This document shows, one piece after another, positions 62,904 to 64,000 of a DNA stretch of 64,000 nt. Each line of letters begins with the position of its first letter. Position 1 is the first letter of the stretch. The stretch is from contig CM049308.1 of the NCBI GenBank assembly GCA_026874595.1, forward strand, positions 80,520,124 through 80,584,123. The letters run 5' to 3'. This DNA comes from Sipunculus nudus (Eukaryota; Annelida; Sipuncula; Golfingiida; Sipunculidae). A program made the translations under genes and the position numbers. Under the pieces are notes generated by a model, which saw only the letters and a list, made by a program, of their open reading frames with translations, was not told the DNA's origin and did not search any database.

Positions 62904-64000
62904 ACTAGGGACCAATGGGTCTCGACGCTCAGCTGCATTTGTCTATAAGGATATATGTTTATGAGGTTTTCCAAAATATTGGTCCTGTGATCAGTTTGAA
63001 GCCCACCTGTCTACCCAAACTGGAGTTATCATCCATAAACTAATTTGTGAATGGATGGGCCCTGTGACCTTAACCTTTGACCTAGTGACCCCAAAATCAA
63101 GGGAAACTTCCCCCATGGGCATGTACACCACATGTCGATGATGAAAAGATTGAGATGAAAAGTTTGGCTTAAAATGCATCCACATTCTTTCTAAAGTAGT
63201 GCGTCCTGTGACCTTGACCTTTGATCTCATGACCCCAAAATCAAAAGGGTTCTTACATTATTGGTGGGTAATATATAAGTCAAAATTGAAACCAATATGT
63301 CCATCCAAACTGGAGTTATCATCCAGAAACAAATATGTGGACAGATGTGCCCCTGTGACCATGACCTTTGACCTTGTGACCCCCAAATCAATCAAGTTCT
63401 TCCCCTATTGGCAGCTCAGCTATATGTGCAAGATGGGAGGTTTGGGATGAAAAGTTTGGCTTAAAATGCATCCACAATCTTTCTTAATAAGTGGGTACTG
63501 TGACCTTGACCTTTAACCTCATGACCCAAAAATTGAACAGAATCTTCCCCTATTGGCAGGTTAGCAATATCTTGAAGATGAAAGGTTTGTGATGAAAAGT
63601 TTGGATCAAATGCATATGCATTTTTTTAAAAGAAATGAGTCCTGTGACCTTGACCTTTGACCGCTGGACCCCAAAATCAACACGGTTCTTACTTTAGTGG
63701 CGAGTCATATATAAATTATGTTTGAAACCAATATGTCAATCTAAACTGGAGTTATCATCTGGAAACTAATTTGTGAACAGATGGCCCCCATGACCTTGAC
63801 CTTTGACCATGTGACCCCAAATTCATTTATGCTCTCCCCATGCTGGCAAGTCAGCTAAATGCGCAAAATGAAAAGTTTGGGATGAAAAGCTTGGCTTAAA
63901 ATGCAGCCATAATCTTTTTAAATGAGTCCTGTGACCTTGACTTCCTGACCCCAAAATTATATAGGTTCTTGCTTTAGTGGTGGGCCATACGTAAGTCAAG
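62904..64000 (+). repeat. 145-bp-period repeat array rich in TGACCTTTGACC
   Basis: 'gtgaccttgacctttgacc' or close variants at about 63065, 63208, 63355, 63500, 63644, 63789 and 63931 (spacing 142-147). Alternate units carry 'caaactggagttatcatc' or 'atgaaaagtttggcttaaaa', giving a 290-bp super-period. The left edge has the dispersed-family start 'actagggaccaatgggtctc' and 'gctcagctg'. It runs off the window and lies upstream of exon 1 here, in an intron of THADA. Confidence 0.88.

Overview
Eukaryotic, intron-rich, AT-rich genomic DNA, most likely from a mollusc and probably a bivalve. This is inference: it rests on the repeat texture ((CGGA)n-tailed dispersed elements, recurrent 'ggtcaaggtcacc' and 'tgaccttgacctttgacc' repeats, long minisatellites). 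No rRNA, mitochondrial or species-diagnostic marker is present.

The backbone of the window is one protein-coding gene on the minus strand, the orthologue of THADA (Trm732/DUF2428 family, an armadillo/HEAT-like helical-repeat protein). I assembled 22 exons by hand, from 62632 down to 2960. They use GT-AG splice sites, keep a continuous reading phase through 21 junctions, and encode about 1,050 residues. They cover the middle and C-terminal part of the protein, including the highly conserved CCWRS, SRHRGAFEL, KLCATRRSAG, RALYRDTRLGD and RNSSTLLFSALVTRIFG stretches. The N-terminal part should lie beyond position 64000. The last roughly 140 residues are not recognised and may lie before position 1. 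Exons 1-19 are compact (62.6-46.1 kb). Introns 19, 20 and 21 are about 8.1, 21.1 and 13.5 kb and hold most of the repeats.

Layout on the + axis: 0-2.4 kb and 7.7-9.75 kb, dispersed elements with a (CGGA)n tract and a terminal hairpin, plus a 337-bp tandem repeat; 2.96-3.09 kb, exon 22; 5.5 kb, a Tc1-like MITE; 6.2-6.95 kb, an unassigned coding-like island; 10.69-16.35 kb, a 43-bp minisatellite of about 130 units with a 1,987-bp higher-order duplication; 16.54 kb, exon 21; 16.9-18.97 kb, a hairpin-ended element with paired palindromes; 21-24.5 kb, minor satellites and repeats; 30.0-33.6 kb, a degenerate non-LTR retrotransposon preceded by tandem monomers; 37.8 kb, exon 20; 38.66-40.21 kb, a 1.55-kb element with long terminal inverted repeats; 40.2-44.8 kb, more palindrome-bearing repeats; 46-62.6 kb, exons 19-1; 62.9-64 kb, a 145-bp-period array of nuclear-receptor-like half sites.

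The most unusual feature is that several otherwise dissimilar repeat families share the same 12-bp perfect palindrome, GGTGGCGCCACC, in a similar surrounding order of motifs. Some of these families also share a 3' terminus, GGATACAAT. This looks like one diversified system of non-autonomous elements. No other functional gene, tRNA, rRNA, CRISPR or operon-like feature is supported.
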